NCBI RefSeq assembly: GCF_003287975.1
Contig: NZ_QMKQ01000023.1
Span: 1 to 62,814, forward strand
Length of the DNA stretch: 62,814 nucleotides
From: Arthrobacter sp. AQ5-05
Lineage (GTDB): Bacteria > Actinomycetota > Actinomycetes > Actinomycetales > Micrococcaceae
Direction of reading: 5' to 3'
Shown here: in pieces, positions 37,816-50,128 of the stretch
Numbering within the stretch: position 1 is the stretch's first letter
Layout: each line of letters begins with the position of its first letter
Position numbers and translations under genes: made by a program
The notes under the pieces: model-generated
The model's input: the letters and a program-made list of their open reading frames with translations, nothing else
Databases searched by the model: none
Told to the model about the DNA's origin: nothing

Positions 37816-39684
37816 ATGCCTGAATTACGTTCACGAACAGTCACCCATGGCCGCAACATGGTCGGAGCACGCGCGTTGCTCCGCGCCGCCGGCGTCAAGG
37901 GCTCCGACTTCGGAAAGCCGATCATTGCCGTCGCCAACAGCTTCACCGAATTCGTTCCCGGCCACACCCACCTCCAGCCGGTGGGCCGCATCGTCTCCGA
38001 CGCGATCATCGAGGCCGGCGGAATCCCGCGCGAGTTCAACACCATCGCCGTGGACGACGGGATCGCCATGGGCCACAGCGGCATGCTGTACTCGCTGCCC
38101 AGCCGCGACCTCATCGCCGACTCCGTCGAATACATGGTCAACGCGCACTGCGCCGACGCGCTGATCTGCATCTCCAACTGCGACAAGATCACCCCGGGCA
38201 TGATGATGGCAGCCATGCGGCTGAACATCCCCACCGTGTTCGTCAGCGGCGGTCCCATGGAGGGCGGCACCGCGGTGCTGGTGGACGGCACCGTGCGCAA
38301 GCGGCTCAACCTGATCTCCGCCATCGCCGACGCCGTGAACGACTCGGTCTCCGACGAGGACCTGCTGAGCATCGAGGAAGCCGCGTGCCCGACCTGCGGT
38401 TCCTGCTCCGGCATGTTCACCGCCAACTCGATGAACTGCCTCACCGAGGCCCTGGGCCTCTCGCTGCCGGGCAACGGCACCACGCTGGCCACGCACACCG
38501 CCCGCAAGGACCTCTACGAGGATGCCGGACGCGCGATCGTGGACATCACCAAGTCCTACTACTTCGACGACGACGCCTCCGTGTTGCCGCGCGCCATCGC
38601 CAACCGCGCCGCGTTCGAGAACGCCATGACCATGGACATCGCCATGGGCGGCTCCTCCAACACCATCCTGCACCTTTTGGCCACGGCCCAGGAGGCCGAG
38701 CTGGACTTCACGCTGGACGACATCGACGAGATCTCCCGCCGCACCCCCTGCCTGACCAAGGTCGCCCCCAACGGCGACTACCTGGTCGAAGACGTCCACC
38801 GCGCCGGCGGCATCCCGGCGATCCTGGGCGAGCTGGACCGCGGCGGCCGGCTCCGCCACGATGTGCGTTCCATCCACAGCACCGATCTGCGCTCCTGGCT
38901 CGATGACTGGGACATCCGCGGCGGCAAGGCCACCGACACCGCCATCGAGTTGTTCCATGCGGCTCCCGGCTGCGTGCGTTCGGCCGAGGCCTTCTCCCAG
39001 TCCGAACGCTGGGACACCTTGGATCTGGATGCCAAGAACGGCTGCATCCACTCGATGGAGCACGCCCACTCGCTCGAGGGCGGCCTGGCCGTGCTGCGCG
39101 GAAACATCTCACTGGATGGGGCCGTGGTGAAGACCGCCGGCGTGGACGAGTCGATTTTCAAGTTCTCCGGCCCCGCGGCGGTCTTCGAATCCCAGGACGA
39201 TGCGGTCACCGCGATCCTGAGCAAGGAGATTGTTGCAGGGGACGTCGTGGTGATCCGCTATGAGGGTCCGCGGGGCGGGCCGGGCATGCAGGAAATGCTC
39301 TACCCGACCTCGTTCCTCAAGGGGCTGGGCCTGGGCGCCAAGTGCGCGCTGATCACCGACGGGCGCTTCTCCGGCGGCACCTCCGGGCTGTCGATCGGGC
39401 ACATCTCTCCCGAGGCCGCCGCAGGCGGCGCCATCGCGCTGGTGGAGAACGGGGACACCATCTCCATCGACATCCCGTCGCGCTCCATCACCTTGGAGGT
39501 CAGCGAGAACGAGCTGGCCCGCCGCCGCGAGGTTTTGGAAGCCACCATTGGCTACCAGCCGCGTGACCGCGACCGTGTGGTTTCCCCGGCACTGCGTGCC
39601 TACGCGGCCTTCGCGCAGTCGGCGGACAAGGGTGCGGTGCGTTACGTACCGGAAATCCCGGTTCCGCTGCCCGCTCGGGTCTAA
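37816..39684 (+). CDS. ilvD: Dihydroxy-acid dehydratase
   Basis: ATG 37816 gives 622 residues, full length for IlvD. Family motifs are intact: [26 protein letters not shown], iron-sulfur ligands in NCDKITPGM and [19 protein letters not shown], and [22 protein letters not shown]. It dehydrates dihydroxy acids to keto acids in valine/isoleucine synthesis. TTG 37804 in frame is a weaker start. A terminator follows at 39722-39752. No other ilv gene is nearby. Confidence 0.95.
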   Translation: MPELRSRTVTHGRNMVGARALLRAAGVKGSDFGKPIIAVANSFTEFVPGHTHLQPVGRIVSDAIIEAGGIPREFNTIAVDDGIAMGHSGMLYSLPSRDLIADSVEYMVNAHCADALICISNCDKITPGMMMAAMRLNIPTVFVSGGPMEGGTAVLVDGTVRKRLNLISAIADAVNDSVSDEDLLSIEEAACPTCGSCSGMFTANSMNCLTEALGLSLPGNGTTLATHTARKDLYEDAGRAIVDITKSYYFDDDASVLPRAIANRAAFENAMTMDIAMGGSSNTILHLLATAQEAELDFTLDDIDEISRRTPCLTKVAPNGDYLVEDVHRAGGIPAILGELDRGGRLRHDVRSIHSTDLRSWLDDWDIRGGKATDTAIELFHAAPGCVRSAEAFSQSERWDTLDLDAKNGCIHSMEHAHSLEGGLAVLRGNISLDGAVVKTAGVDESIFKFSGPAAVFESQDDAVTAILSKEIVAGDVVVIRYEGPRGGPGMQEMLYPTSFLKGLGLGAKCALITDGRFSGGTSGLSIGHISPEAAAGGAIALVENGDTISIDIPSRSITLEVSENELARRREVLEATIGYQPRDRDRVVSPALRAYAAFAQSADKGAVRYVPEIPVPLPARV

Positions 39685-39721
39685 GGACGACCGCGTCCGC
39701 GCGATTCATTCATTCCACCAA

Positions 39722-39752
39722 CGGGTGCCCATCCACGAAGGATGGGCACCCG
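39722..39752 (+). terminator. Rho-independent terminator after ilvD
   Basis: CGGGTGCCCATCC (39722-39734) pairs perfectly with GGATGGGCACCCG (39740-39752), followed by CTGGTGTTTTCC. It is 38 bp after the ilvD stop. Confidence 0.85.
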
Positions 39753-39858
39753 CTGGTGTTTTCCGGCTGCATGTCAGGGCCTCGAAGCCCGGCGAATCCA
39801 TCAACCTAAGCAGGGACCCTGCATTGCTGCCCAATCCACGGCCCAATCAGATCAGCAA

Positions 39859-40338
39859 TCATTTGAGCCCGCTCCACCGCCTTGCCCGTATCTTCATCTT
39901 GAGAGGATCGGGGATGCCTTCCTGATAAGAGTCTGGCAGCAAGTCAAATGCATCCGCAGTAGCCGTTTCCATCAATTGCGAAAATGGGCGACGTGCCAGC
40001 TGACATTTGATGCCGTTGCCCCAGATTTCCCATGTTTCATCCGTTAGGAACCCCCTTTGTCGCAGGTCCAACTCGTCCTCGCACAACCTCAGATATTGGA
40101 TGCAAAGTCTCAAGTCATCGGTCACTAGAGACTCCATTGGGACTGCGTTTCCAACGTCGAATGACAGTCCATCAATAATTTTCCAGTAACGCTGGACATA
40201 AACGAGCTCAAAATCCCTGTGGCGTTGCTTTCGGGCTGTATGTAGCTGGCTGAAAGCAAATAAGATGGCGATGGCCGTCACAAGCGAAGCTATAGCCGTA
40301 AGCCCTTCCCAAAAAGCATGCATCGTAGTCCCAACCAA
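39859..40338 (-). CDS. Orphan membrane-anchored protein in a low-GC islet
   Basis: The 159-residue protein has one N-terminal helix (about 10-30, AIASLVTAIAILFAFSQL) and then a soluble charged part (KQRHRDFELVYVQRYWKIIDGL onward). This resembles the layout of many small DUF4760-like orphan proteins, though I cannot assign a family. Either ATG 40338 or ATG 40323 could start it. Codon use is clearly lower in GC than ilvD or dgt on either side, suggesting acquisition. Confidence 0.6.
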   Translation of the reverse strand: MVGTTMHAFWEGLTAIASLVTAIAILFAFSQLHTARKQRHRDFELVYVQRYWKIIDGLSFDVGNAVPMESLVTDDLRLCIQYLRLCEDELDLRQRGFLTDETWEIWGNGIKCQLARRPFSQLMETATADAFDLLPDSYQEGIPDPLKMKIRARRWSGLK

Positions 40339-40780
40339 TCACTCGATTTCCGACACTTCCAGAGCTTTTCTCGTGGTCTTTGTTGCAGCCCGCCGAGCAG
40401 CAGAACTTCCACAAGTTGCCCAGCCTCAGCCATCTCAAGCAGTGCATTTATGGCCTTCACCTGCCACTTAGACCGCTTCTTCCATGGCCTCAGTCTCCCC
40501 GGTCCATGCTCCAATGAAAAGATCGCGCAGAGGGTTCGGACAGGCCTTGCCGAAGGGACCACCGTCCCGATCCCGCGTGAATCTGTTCAATCAGGAATCG
40601 CAGACGAAACTCTGTTGACGTCGAAGACTACGAATGAAGCAGCAGTTCTCCTTCAACCGGCAGGGGCCCGAATCCAGATGGACAACCTCGTAGGATCGGT
40701 CATACCCGTTCGCCTTGCCGTCGGTCCGGCCGCGTCGCCCCGGAACCCGGGCTGTCGCGTGAATTAGGCTGGTGCGCACC
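40339..40780. other. Low-GC gap between the orphan gene and dgt
   Basis: These 442 bp are compositionally like the orphan gene rather than dgt. Frames are open for up to about 90 codons on the minus strand (to 40562) and 149 on the plus strand, but neither has a good ribosome site or family resemblance. The right end should hold the dgt promoter. Confidence 0.4.
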
Positions 40781-42313
40781 ATGGAATACAGGAACACGAC
40801 ACACCTCAGCGGCGGACGAGACCGGGACATTGGCGAGGAATCGCGGCCCGGCGAAGACGAATTCCGCGTCGACATCGAACGCATCCGCTTCTCCCCCTAT
40901 TTCTCCCGGCTCTCGGCGGTCACCCAGGTCATTCCGCAGGCCGGCGCCGGCACCGTGGTGCACAACCGCCTCACCCACTCGCTGAAGGTCTCCGCGGTGG
41001 CCCGCTCCATCGCCATCGGGCTGCGCAACGCGGACGAACCCACGCAACGGCTCGTGGAGACCCTCGGCGGCTGCGACCCCGTCGTGGTGCAGGCCGCGGC
41101 GGCAGCCCACGACCTGGGCCACCCGCCCTTCGGGCATCTGGGCGAACAGGAACTGGACCGGGCGGCCCGCCAGATCCTCGGGCTGCCCGACGGGTTCGAG
41201 GGAAATGCCCAGTCCTTCCGCATCCTCACCGCGCTGGACAGCTGCGACGCTTCCGCACGCGGGCTGAACCTGACCCGGGCCGTGCGGGCCGCCGTGCTGA
41301 AGTACCCGTGGACCCGCAACGAGTGGCGCTCGCTGCCTTCCCGTCCCCCGGAACTGCTGCCGCGCGGAGTGGGTGCCGGTGGCGGCAGCCCGGCGGCGAA
41401 ATACTCCGCCTACGACATCGAGGCGGCCGAGATGCGCGACGTGCTCTCGGTCTTCCCGCAGATCGCCGACCACCAGCAGACCCTGGAATGCTCGGTCATG
41501 GACATCGCCGACGACATCGCCTACGCGGTGCACGACCTGGATGACTTCTACCGTGCCGGGGTGCTGCAGTACTCGCTGGTGTCCGCCGAGCTGCGGCGCT
41601 GGCTCGATTCCGGTTCCGCGCTGTCCGCCGTGCATGCGCGCGATCTTGACCTGCGCATCCCCGGCCACGCGCTGGAGCGCACCTGGCGGAAGGTGTTGGC
41701 CAAGGACCCGTGGATTGCCAATGCCGAGGCCTTCCGCGCTTCGGTGGAACGCGTGGGCCACGACCTGGTCGAGGGCCTGCTCGCCCTGCCCTACGACGGC
41801 GGCCTTGACGCCGACCGTGCCGTCACCGCCTTCACCCGGCGCTGGATCAACCGGCTGCAGGCCTCCATTGCGGTGGAGAAGGACCCGGTGATCCGCAGCG
41901 GGCATGTGCGGCTGGCCGACGAGGCCTGGCACGACGTGGTGGTGCTCAAGTTCGTGCACGAGCGCTTTGTGCTCGAGCGCTCCGATTTGGCGCTGTACCA
42001 GCGCGGGCAGACCCGCATCATCAGGTCGCTGGCCGAGGGGCTGGCCGCCTGGCTGGATGACCCGCAGGATGCCGCCCGGGCCCCGCGCCGGCTGCTGGAC
42101 TCCGTGGAGGCGGCAACCGGCGAATACCGGCGGCTGCATGCCGAATCCCCCAGGCTGTTCGCCGAGGCCTCGCGCGGGGAGATCGAGCGGCTGGGCCGCG
42201 CCCGTGCCATTGTGGACTACATTGCCTCGTTCACCGACGCGCAGGCGGCCTCCGTCAATGCCCTGCTCACCGGCACCTCCGAGGGCATCTGGGAAGTGGG
42301 ACGCGGGCTGTAG
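40781..42313 (+). CDS. dgt: Deoxyguanosinetriphosphate triphosphohydrolase-like protein
   Basis: ATG 40781 gives 510 residues. HD-domain metal ligands are visible in NRLTHSLKVS, AAAHDLGHPPFGHLGE and MDIADDIAYAVHDLDD. Dgt enzymes split dNTPs to nucleoside and triphosphate; many have regulatory dNTP sites and some limit phage growth. GTG 40772 is an alternative start. A convergent, damaged kinase gene begins right at its stop. Confidence 0.92.
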   Translation: MEYRNTTHLSGGRDRDIGEESRPGEDEFRVDIERIRFSPYFSRLSAVTQVIPQAGAGTVVHNRLTHSLKVSAVARSIAIGLRNADEPTQRLVETLGGCDPVVVQAAAAAHDLGHPPFGHLGEQELDRAARQILGLPDGFEGNAQSFRILTALDSCDASARGLNLTRAVRAAVLKYPWTRNEWRSLPSRPPELLPRGVGAGGGSPAAKYSAYDIEAAEMRDVLSVFPQIADHQQTLECSVMDIADDIAYAVHDLDDFYRAGVLQYSLVSAELRRWLDSGSALSAVHARDLDLRIPGHALERTWRKVLAKDPWIANAEAFRASVERVGHDLVEGLLALPYDGGLDADRAVTAFTRRWINRLQASIAVEKDPVIRSGHVRLADEAWHDVVVLKFVHERFVLERSDLALYQRGQTRIIRSLAEGLAAWLDDPQDAARAPRRLLDSVEAATGEYRRLHAESPRLFAEASRGEIERLGRARAIVDYIASFTDAQAASVNALLTGTSEGIWEVGRGL

Positions 42314-42315
42314 GA

Positions 42316-42846
42316 ACCATCCGTGCCTCGCGGCCAACCGACCGGCGATGGTGCGGGCGGCTTGCCCGGCATCCATGGCGGTCGTGTCCACGACGTGGGA
42401 AAGGGAGCGCAGCCAGGAGCGGTTTCCCGGTGGCTTTCCACGTGGTCCAGGCGCCACTGGCGCGCACCGGTCTCGATGGTGTCGGTCTCGATCCGCCGGA
42501 CCAGCTCGTCCTCCCGGACATCGGGCAATACGTGGTCGTGCTCGATGCCGCGGCGGGCCAGGTCGTCGTGGATTCCAGTGATGCAGTCGCTGCGCAGCAC
42601 GGTCCCGGGTGCCACCGGCATCCCGCCGCCATGCCCGGGCATCTGGTCGGTGGCTTGGGGGACCAGTGCCCGCCAGGCGGGCCGGTCCCGGAAATCCGGC
42701 ACCGGTTCACTGGTGTCGTGGCGCAGCATGAACCCGACGATCTCCCGATCGAAGGTGCGCGCGCCCGGTACCGGTTCCACCAGTTCGTTCGCCGTGATGG
42801 ACTTGCCGGAGCCGAATGCCCCGTTGAGCCAAATGGTCCATGCCAC
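42316..42846 (-). pseudogene. TmrB-like ATP-binding kinase gene with a frameshift
   Basis: The N-terminal part, from GTG 42846, reads AWTIWLNGAFGSGKSITANEL (Walker A GAFGSGKS) and continues in TmrB-like fashion to QWRLDHVESHRETAP. Family homology then resumes in another frame as WLRSLSHVVDTTAMDAGQAARTIAG and RLAARHGWF. The shift is near 42425 and would be repaired by adding one base, so one base seems lost. The restored frame then has no stop before the end of dgt. TmrB-type proteins are P-loop proteins, one of which gives tunicamycin resistance. The product is probably non-functional. Confidence 0.75.
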
Positions 42847-42893
42847 GGCACGAGTATGCCGTGAAATCTCCCGGGCACGTGGCCGCAAACGCC

Positions 42894-42944
42894 GACGGCG
42901 GGCCACCGGCTTCCCCGCGAGGGGAAAGCAGGCGACCCGCCGTC
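42894..42944 (-). terminator. Hairpin terminator after icd
   Basis: GACGGCGGG (42894-42902) pairs with CCCGCCGTC (42936-42944), and the loop itself folds through TTCCCC facing GGGGAA. It starts 20 bp beyond the icd stop on the minus strand. Confidence 0.7.
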
Positions 42945-42964
42945 ATGCGTTGAGAGGCGTGAAA

Positions 42965-45241
<2,277 letters not shown>

Positions 45242-45408
45242 TCAACGTCCCCAACTTACCCGATTTTCCGCCGGTAAACACTTTTTGTGGCAGGGATCCC
45301 GTTGCCCCGGGGCCCCTTTTGGCCGCGAATTGGCGGGGCAATCGGCGCTTCCGCGCCCGGGACGAGTTAAGTTAACCCGTCATAACTGAACCACCCGAGC
45401 CGCCCACC

Positions 45409-45993
45409 TCAGCCTTCGTGAAACAACTTCCCCAATTCGCAAATCGTTTTCTCGAAGAGTTCCACCGGGTCGGAATCCACGCCGGCGACTTCGTTCCTCG
45501 CAAAGCTTTGCCAGGCGACCCGCCAGGCGGCCGTGACCACCTCGGCCACCAGCAGCGCCTGGATCGATTCCAGCTGCCCCCGGCCGACCAGCGCGGCACT
45601 CAGTGCATCCACCAGTTTCCGCTCTTGCCGCACGACCACCCTCGTCATCGCCGGCTCGTGCACCATCAGGCGGGAGATCCGCCGGAAATCGCTCTGCTCG
45701 ACCTCCTGCGCGAAGAGGTCCCGGCACACGGCCAGCAGGTCCCGCAGGATGCCGGAGGAGGTTGAATGGGCGCTTTCGCTGCCCACCAGCGTATCGATCA
45801 GGCTTTGCTGGCCCGGCATCAGCGCGTGCTCCTTGGACGCGTAGTAGCGAAACACCGTGCGCTCGGAAATTCCTACGCGTGCGGCGATGTCGCCGACCGT
45901 CGTGGCGTCAAGGCCCTGCTTCTCCACCAGGTCCAGCGTGGCGCCCTGGATCTCTCGTCGCATCTGTGCGCGGCGTTCTTCGCGGATACCCAA
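45409..45993 (-). CDS. TetR-family repressor
   Basis: The 194-residue protein has a TetR helix-turn-helix near its N-terminus (TLDLVEKQGLDATTVGDIAARVGISERTVFRYYASKEHAL, about 19-58) and a helical ligand-binding C-terminus. It reads divergently from a DHA2 efflux gene across 156 bp containing two matching inverted repeats. It probably represses both genes until an unknown drug or metabolite binds. Confidence 0.9.
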   Translation of the reverse strand: MGIREERRAQMRREIQGATLDLVEKQGLDATTVGDIAARVGISERTVFRYYASKEHALMPGQQSLIDTLVGSESAHSTSSGILRDLLAVCRDLFAQEVEQSDFRRISRLMVHEPAMTRVVVRQERKLVDALSAALVGRGQLESIQALLVAEVVTAAWRVAWQSFARNEVAGVDSDPVELFEKTICELGKLFHEG

Positions 45994-46060
45994 AGTTCGT
46001 CCAACTCCTTGACGCGGCGGTGCCCCCGGAGGGTTCCGGGGCTTGAAAAAGTATATCTTG

Positions 46061-46075
46061 TGTCACACTCTGACA
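46061..46075. promoter_or_regulatory. Operator copy 1, TGTCA-N5-TGACA
   Basis: TGTCACACTCTGACA is a perfect inverted repeat with a five-base spacer. The same arms and spacing recur at 46094-46108. It lies close to TATACT-like bases (46050 region) that could be the tetR -10 box. Confidence 0.75.
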
Positions 46076-46091
46076 GATTTAGCTTACCAAA

Positions 46092-46110
46092 CATGTCATA
46101 CCGTGACATG
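46092..46110. promoter_or_regulatory. Operator copy 2, extended TGTCA-N5-TGACA
   Basis: CATGTCATACCGTGACATG is a perfect 7-bp-arm palindrome with a five-base spacer; its core repeats the copy at 46061-46075. The centres are 33 bp apart, about three helical turns. It is 40 bp upstream of the efflux gene start, a typical site for TetR control. Confidence 0.8.
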
Positions 46111-46149
46111 ATTTGGGTTGTTTACTTTTCACAGAAGAAGGTATTTTCG

Positions 46150-47610
46150 ATGGCCCAGACCGCAGAAGACACGATGCCGCCGCCCCCGACCACGTCTCGA
46201 CAGGCACCGCCCACCCTGCCGACACGGCAGCTCACCGGCATCATCGGGGCCCTGGCCCTGGCCGCCTTCCTGATGATCCTGAACGAAACGGTGCTCAGCG
46301 TCGCCCTTCCGGCCATCATGGCGGACCTGTCCGTCTCCGCGGCCGCCGGCCAGTGGCTGACCACCGGGTTCCTGCTGACCATGTCGGTGGTCATCCCGAC
46401 CACCGGCTTCCTGCTGCAGCGCTTCACCACGCGGGCCCTGTTCATCTTCGCGCTCTCCAGCTTCATCGTCGGCACGGTCATCGCGATCTTCGCCCCCACC
46501 TTTGCCATCCTTCTTCTGGCCCGCATCATCCAGGCGGTGGGCACCGCCATCGTGCTGCCGCTGCTGATGACCACCACGCTGCAGTTGGTCCCCGTGCACA
46601 AGCGCGGAGCCGTCATGGGGCTGAACTCGATCGTGATCTCCGTGGGCCCGGCCGTGGGCCCCACCGTGTCCGGCGCCATCGTCAACTCCTTCAGCTGGCA
46701 CCACATCTTCATCCTGATGGCCCCGCTGGCCGTGGTCGTCCTGGTGCTGGGCATCGTTTTCATCAAGCTCCCTTCAACGGCCCGCAGGCTCCCGGTCGAC
46801 ATCCTCTCCGTCGTGCTTTCCGCCTTCGCCTTCGGCCTGCTGGTCTACGGCATCTCCACCCTCGAGCATGCCGCCGAGAACCCGCTGCCGGCCATCGCCA
46901 GCTTCGTCGTCGGCCTGGTGTCCCTGGCCCTGTTCATCACCCGCCAGGTACGTCTCACCCGCGCCGGCAGGGAACTGCTGAACCTGACCCCGTTCACGTC
47001 CCGCACCTTCACCTTCTCCGTGCTGCTGATCATGATCGCCTTCGGCACGCTGCTGGGCACCATCGTGATGCTGCCGATCATGCTCGAATCCGGCGCCGGC
47101 ATCGGCACGCTGGCCATCGGCATGATGCTGCTGCCCGGCGGCCTGGCCCAGGCGGTTGTCGCTCCAATCTTCGGGCGCATCCACGACCGCTTCGGTCCCC
47201 GCCCGGTCGTGATTCCGGGTGCGGCAATGCTGGCCCTTGGCCAGTGGCTCTACGTCGGCGTGGATTCGGACACCGCGCTGTGGGTGTTCATGGTCAACCA
47301 CATCATCTTCTCCATCGGCCTGGCCCTGCTGATGACCGGACTGATGACCTCGGCCATGGCCAGTCTCGAGCCCCGCCTGTACGGCCATGGCTCGGCCATC
47401 TTCAACACCGGCCAGCAGCTCGGCGGCGCCATCGGCACCACCGTCTTCATCACCGTCATGTCACTGCTTTCCACGGCAAGGCTTGAAACGGGGTCCGATC
47501 TGGCCCACGCGCTGTTCTCCGGAGCCCACGTCGCCTTCATCGTCGGTGCGGTCCTGGCGACCATCGGCCTGGCCATTTCGTTCTTCGTCACGGTCGACAA
47601 GCGGCGCTGA
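46150..47610 (+). CDS. DHA2-type MFS efflux transporter
   Basis: ATG 46150 gives 486 residues. AAGAAGG lies nine bases upstream. The protein has about 14 helices with DHA2 motifs: NETVLSVALPAIMADL (motif D1-like), QWLTTGFLLTMSVVIPTTGFLLQRF and the motif C-like GPAVGPTVSGAIV. Proteins of this type export drugs or cationic compounds by proton exchange. It is divergent from its likely TetR regulator and ends at the bidirectional terminator 47632-47683. Confidence 0.9.
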   Translation: MAQTAEDTMPPPPTTSRQAPPTLPTRQLTGIIGALALAAFLMILNETVLSVALPAIMADLSVSAAAGQWLTTGFLLTMSVVIPTTGFLLQRFTTRALFIFALSSFIVGTVIAIFAPTFAILLLARIIQAVGTAIVLPLLMTTTLQLVPVHKRGAVMGLNSIVISVGPAVGPTVSGAIVNSFSWHHIFILMAPLAVVVLVLGIVFIKLPSTARRLPVDILSVVLSAFAFGLLVYGISTLEHAAENPLPAIASFVVGLVSLALFITRQVRLTRAGRELLNLTPFTSRTFTFSVLLIMIAFGTLLGTIVMLPIMLESGAGIGTLAIGMMLLPGGLAQAVVAPIFGRIHDRFGPRPVVIPGAAMLALGQWLYVGVDSDTALWVFMVNHIIFSIGLALLMTGLMTSAMASLEPRLYGHGSAIFNTGQQLGGAIGTTVFITVMSLLSTARLETGSDLAHALFSGAHVAFIVGAVLATIGLAISFFVTVDKRR

Positions 47611-47631
47611 GCGGGCAGCTGGAACGTTGAC

Positions 47632-47683
47632 AAAAGGCTGCCTCCGGCGTTCCCCTTGCGGGGAACACCGGAGGCAGCCTTTT
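47632..47683. terminator. Strong bidirectional terminator
   Basis: AAAAGGCTGCCTCCGG plus GTTCCCC on one side pairs with GGGGAAC plus CCGGAGGCAGCCTTTT on the other, with a TTGC loop and one bulge. A-run and T-run flanks let it end both the efflux gene and convergent purH. Confidence 0.92.
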
Positions 47684-47708
47684 CACCGGCTGGCCGGTGG
47701 AGCTTTTC

Positions 47709-49379
47709 CTAGTGGAAGAAGTGGCGTGCACCGGTGAAGTACATGGTGATGCCTGCCGCGTTGGCGGCGGCAATGACTTCCTCGTCGCGGACCGAGCCGC
47801 CGGGCTGGACCACGGCGCGCACACCGGCGTCCAGCAGGATCTGCAGGCCGTCGGCGAACGGGAAGAACGCGTCCGAGGCGGCAACCGCGCCGCGGGCGCG
47901 CTGCTCGGAGACGGCATCGCCGGTGCCCGAGGCGCCGCCTGCGGCGTCCACCTTGGACTCGATGACCACACCCAGGGTGTTGGCGCGCTCGACGGCGAGC
48001 TTGCAGGAATCCACGCGGTTGACCTGGCCCATGCCGATGCCCACGGCTGCGCCGTTGTTGGCCAGCAGGATGGCGTTGGACTTCGCGGCACGCACCGCGG
48101 TCCAGGCGAAGGCCAAATCGGCCAGGGTCTTCTCGTCGGCTGCCTCGCCGGCGGCCAGGGTCCAGTTGGCGGGGTTGTCGCCGTCGGCGTCGACCTTGTC
48201 GCTGACCTGGACCAGCACGCCGCCGGAGACCTGGCGGATTTCGGCCGGGTAGCGGCCGTAGCCCTCGGGCAGGGCCAGCAGGCGGATGTTCTTCTTGGCC
48301 GAGAGGATGGCCACGGCTTCGGCCTCGAAGGCCGGGGCGATGACCACCTCGGTGAAGATGTCCTTGACGGCATTGGCCATGGCCACGGTCACGGTGCGGT
48401 TGGCGGCAATGACGCCGCCGAAGGCCGAAAGCGGGTCGGTGGCGTGTGCCTTGGCGTGGGCGTCGGCGATCGGGTCCACGGCATCCGGGGAGGCCACTGC
48501 GACGCCGCACGGGTTGGCGTGCTTGATCACGGCGACGGCCGGGACATCGAAGTCGAAGGCTGCGCGCAGCGCGGCGTCGGCGTCGACGTAGTTGTTGTAG
48601 CTCATGGCCTTGCCGTGCAGCTGGTCGGCCTGGGCGATGCCGGCCGGGGCGGCCTTGTCCACGTAGAGGGCAGCCTGCTGGTGCGGGTTTTCGCCGTAGC
48701 GCAGGACCTCGGAGCGTTCCAGGGCCAGGCCCGAGTATGCGGGCCAGTCGATGACCCCGTCGCCGTCCTCGTCCAGGAACTGGGCCGCGGTCCAGGAGGC
48801 GACAGCGGTGTCGTAGGCGGCGGTGTGTGCGAAGGCCTTGGCGGCCAGGCGCTGGCGGGACTTCAAATCGAAGCCGCCGGAGGCTGCCGCGGCGATGACC
48901 TCGGTGTAGGAGGCCGGGTCGACCACGATGGACACCGAGGCGTGGTTCTTGGCCGCCGAGCGGACCATGGCCGGTCCGCCGATGTCGATCTGCTCGACCA
49001 CGGCGTCGTTCGCGGCGCCGGAGCGCACGGTGTCGACGAACGGGTAGAGGTTCACCACAACGAGGTCGAAGGCCTCGATCTTCATGTCTGCCAGGGTCTG
49101 CATGTGGGCCGGGACGCGGCGGTCGGCCAGGATGCCGCCGTGCACGCGCGGGTGCAGGGTCTTGACGCGGCCGTCAAGCATTTCCGGGGAACCGGTGACC
49201 TCCTCGACCTCGGTGACCGGGATGCCCGCGGCGGCAATGCGCTTGGCGGTGGAACCGGTGGAGACCAGGGCGACGCCGGCGGCGTGCAGGCCTGCGGCCA
49301 GTTCCTCCAGTCCGCTCTTGTCGTAGACGGAAATCAGGGCCCGGCGAATCGGGACGAGATCAAGGACGGTCTGGCTCAC
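47709..49379 (-). CDS. purH: Bifunctional AICAR transformylase/IMP cyclohydrolase
   Basis: The 556-residue protein has an N-terminal MGS-like IMP cyclohydrolase domain ([34 protein letters not shown]) and a C-terminal transformylase domain with [24 protein letters not shown] and [10 protein letters not shown]. It makes the last two steps of IMP synthesis, using formyl-tetrahydrofolate. AICAR (ZMP), its substrate, is the signal sensed by the ZTP riboswitch upstream of glyA, so the genes are linked in logic. Confidence 0.96.
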   Translation of the reverse strand: MSQTVLDLVPIRRALISVYDKSGLEELAAGLHAAGVALVSTGSTAKRIAAAGIPVTEVEEVTGSPEMLDGRVKTLHPRVHGGILADRRVPAHMQTLADMKIEAFDLVVVNLYPFVDTVRSGAANDAVVEQIDIGGPAMVRSAAKNHASVSIVVDPASYTEVIAAAASGGFDLKSRQRLAAKAFAHTAAYDTAVASWTAAQFLDEDGDGVIDWPAYSGLALERSEVLRYGENPHQQAALYVDKAAPAGIAQADQLHGKAMSYNNYVDADAALRAAFDFDVPAVAVIKHANPCGVAVASPDAVDPIADAHAKAHATDPLSAFGGVIAANRTVTVAMANAVKDIFTEVVIAPAFEAEAVAILSAKKNIRLLALPEGYGRYPAEIRQVSGGVLVQVSDKVDADGDNPANWTLAAGEAADEKTLADLAFAWTAVRAAKSNAILLANNGAAVGIGMGQVNRVDSCKLAVERANTLGVVIESKVDAAGGASGTGDAVSEQRARGAVAASDAFFPFADGLQILLDAGVRAVVQPGGSVRDEEVIAAANAAGITMYFTGARHFFH

Positions 49380-49470
49380 AAAAGTCTCCCAGGGTGCGGA
49401 ATTGAGGGGGGTGCACTGCCCATCTTATCCCGCACCGTTGGGAGCGGCTTTCTTGTGTGTGCTGCGTGGA

Positions 49471-50019
49471 CTATTTGATCATTTCCCCTGCGGGCGATGC
49501 CACGTACCAGACGTCCTTGACTCCCTGGCCATTGACATCGCCGGGCTTGGAGTCCGCGGCGTAGTAGTACAGCGGCATCCCGTTGAGCGTGAGTTGCTTG
49601 GCCCCGTCGGGGCTGGTGATTGTCCCGACCTTGCCGGTCACCCCTTCCACCGTGGGTGTGGCGTTGGTGGTGGTGGCGATCGGCCATGCGGCCAGGCACT
49701 CGCCGGTGCAGGCACTGGTGGTGGTGTCCTTGGTGTCCTTGGTGAAGAAGTACAGCGTCATGCCCTTGGAATCGACAACGATGTTGCCCAGGGAGGTCGA
49801 TGCGGTCTTCAGGTCCGTCGCTGCGGCCGCGGAGCTCGAGGCCGGGGCACTGGAGGTTGGTGCCGCGTATCCGTCGCCCCCTGCGGCCGAGGTGGCAGCG
49901 GAGGTCGCGGCGGGGCCTTGGGCCGGGGTGGTGCTGTTGCCGCAGCCGGCCAGCAGCAGGGCAGCTCCCAGGAGCACAGCGGCGGTGGAAACGAATTTCG
50001 GGTGGTTCTTCCGGATCAT
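49471..50019 (-). CDS. Lipoprotein with secreted repeats (PF03640-like)
   Basis: ATG 50019 gives 182 residues with a lipoprotein signal: KNHPK, a hydrophobic stretch and lipobox LAGC at about 24-27. A Ser/Ala/Thr-rich linker (about 28-68) leads to two copies of the 'secreted repeat' motif, GNIVVDSKGMTLYFFTKDT and GTITSPDGAKQLTLNGMPLYYYAAD. The motif is of unknown role. The gene has an ECF-type promoter (50129-50156) identical in pattern to that of the divergent sigma gene, so it is a likely target. Confidence 0.87.
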   Translation of the reverse strand: MIRKNHPKFVSTAAVLLGAALLLAGCGNSTTPAQGPAATSAATSAAGGDGYAAPTSSAPASSSAAAATDLKTASTSLGNIVVDSKGMTLYFFTKDTKDTTTSACTGECLAAWPIATTTNATPTVEGVTGKVGTITSPDGAKQLTLNGMPLYYYAADSKPGDVNGQGVKDVWYVASPAGEMIK

Positions 50020-50128
50020 GATGCAATTCCTAACACTTTGGGGGCGGAACTTGGGCCCCGGTGATCTTCGGGGCCAGGGACCCCCCGGAGGCGCCAAACT
50101 GGTGCATCCGGGGGACCTCTCACCGGCT

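Noticed and set aside
40318-40767. 149-codon plus-strand frame before dgt
   Set aside because: Cys/Ser/Pro-rich, no ribosome site, and it overlaps the start of the orphan minus gene.
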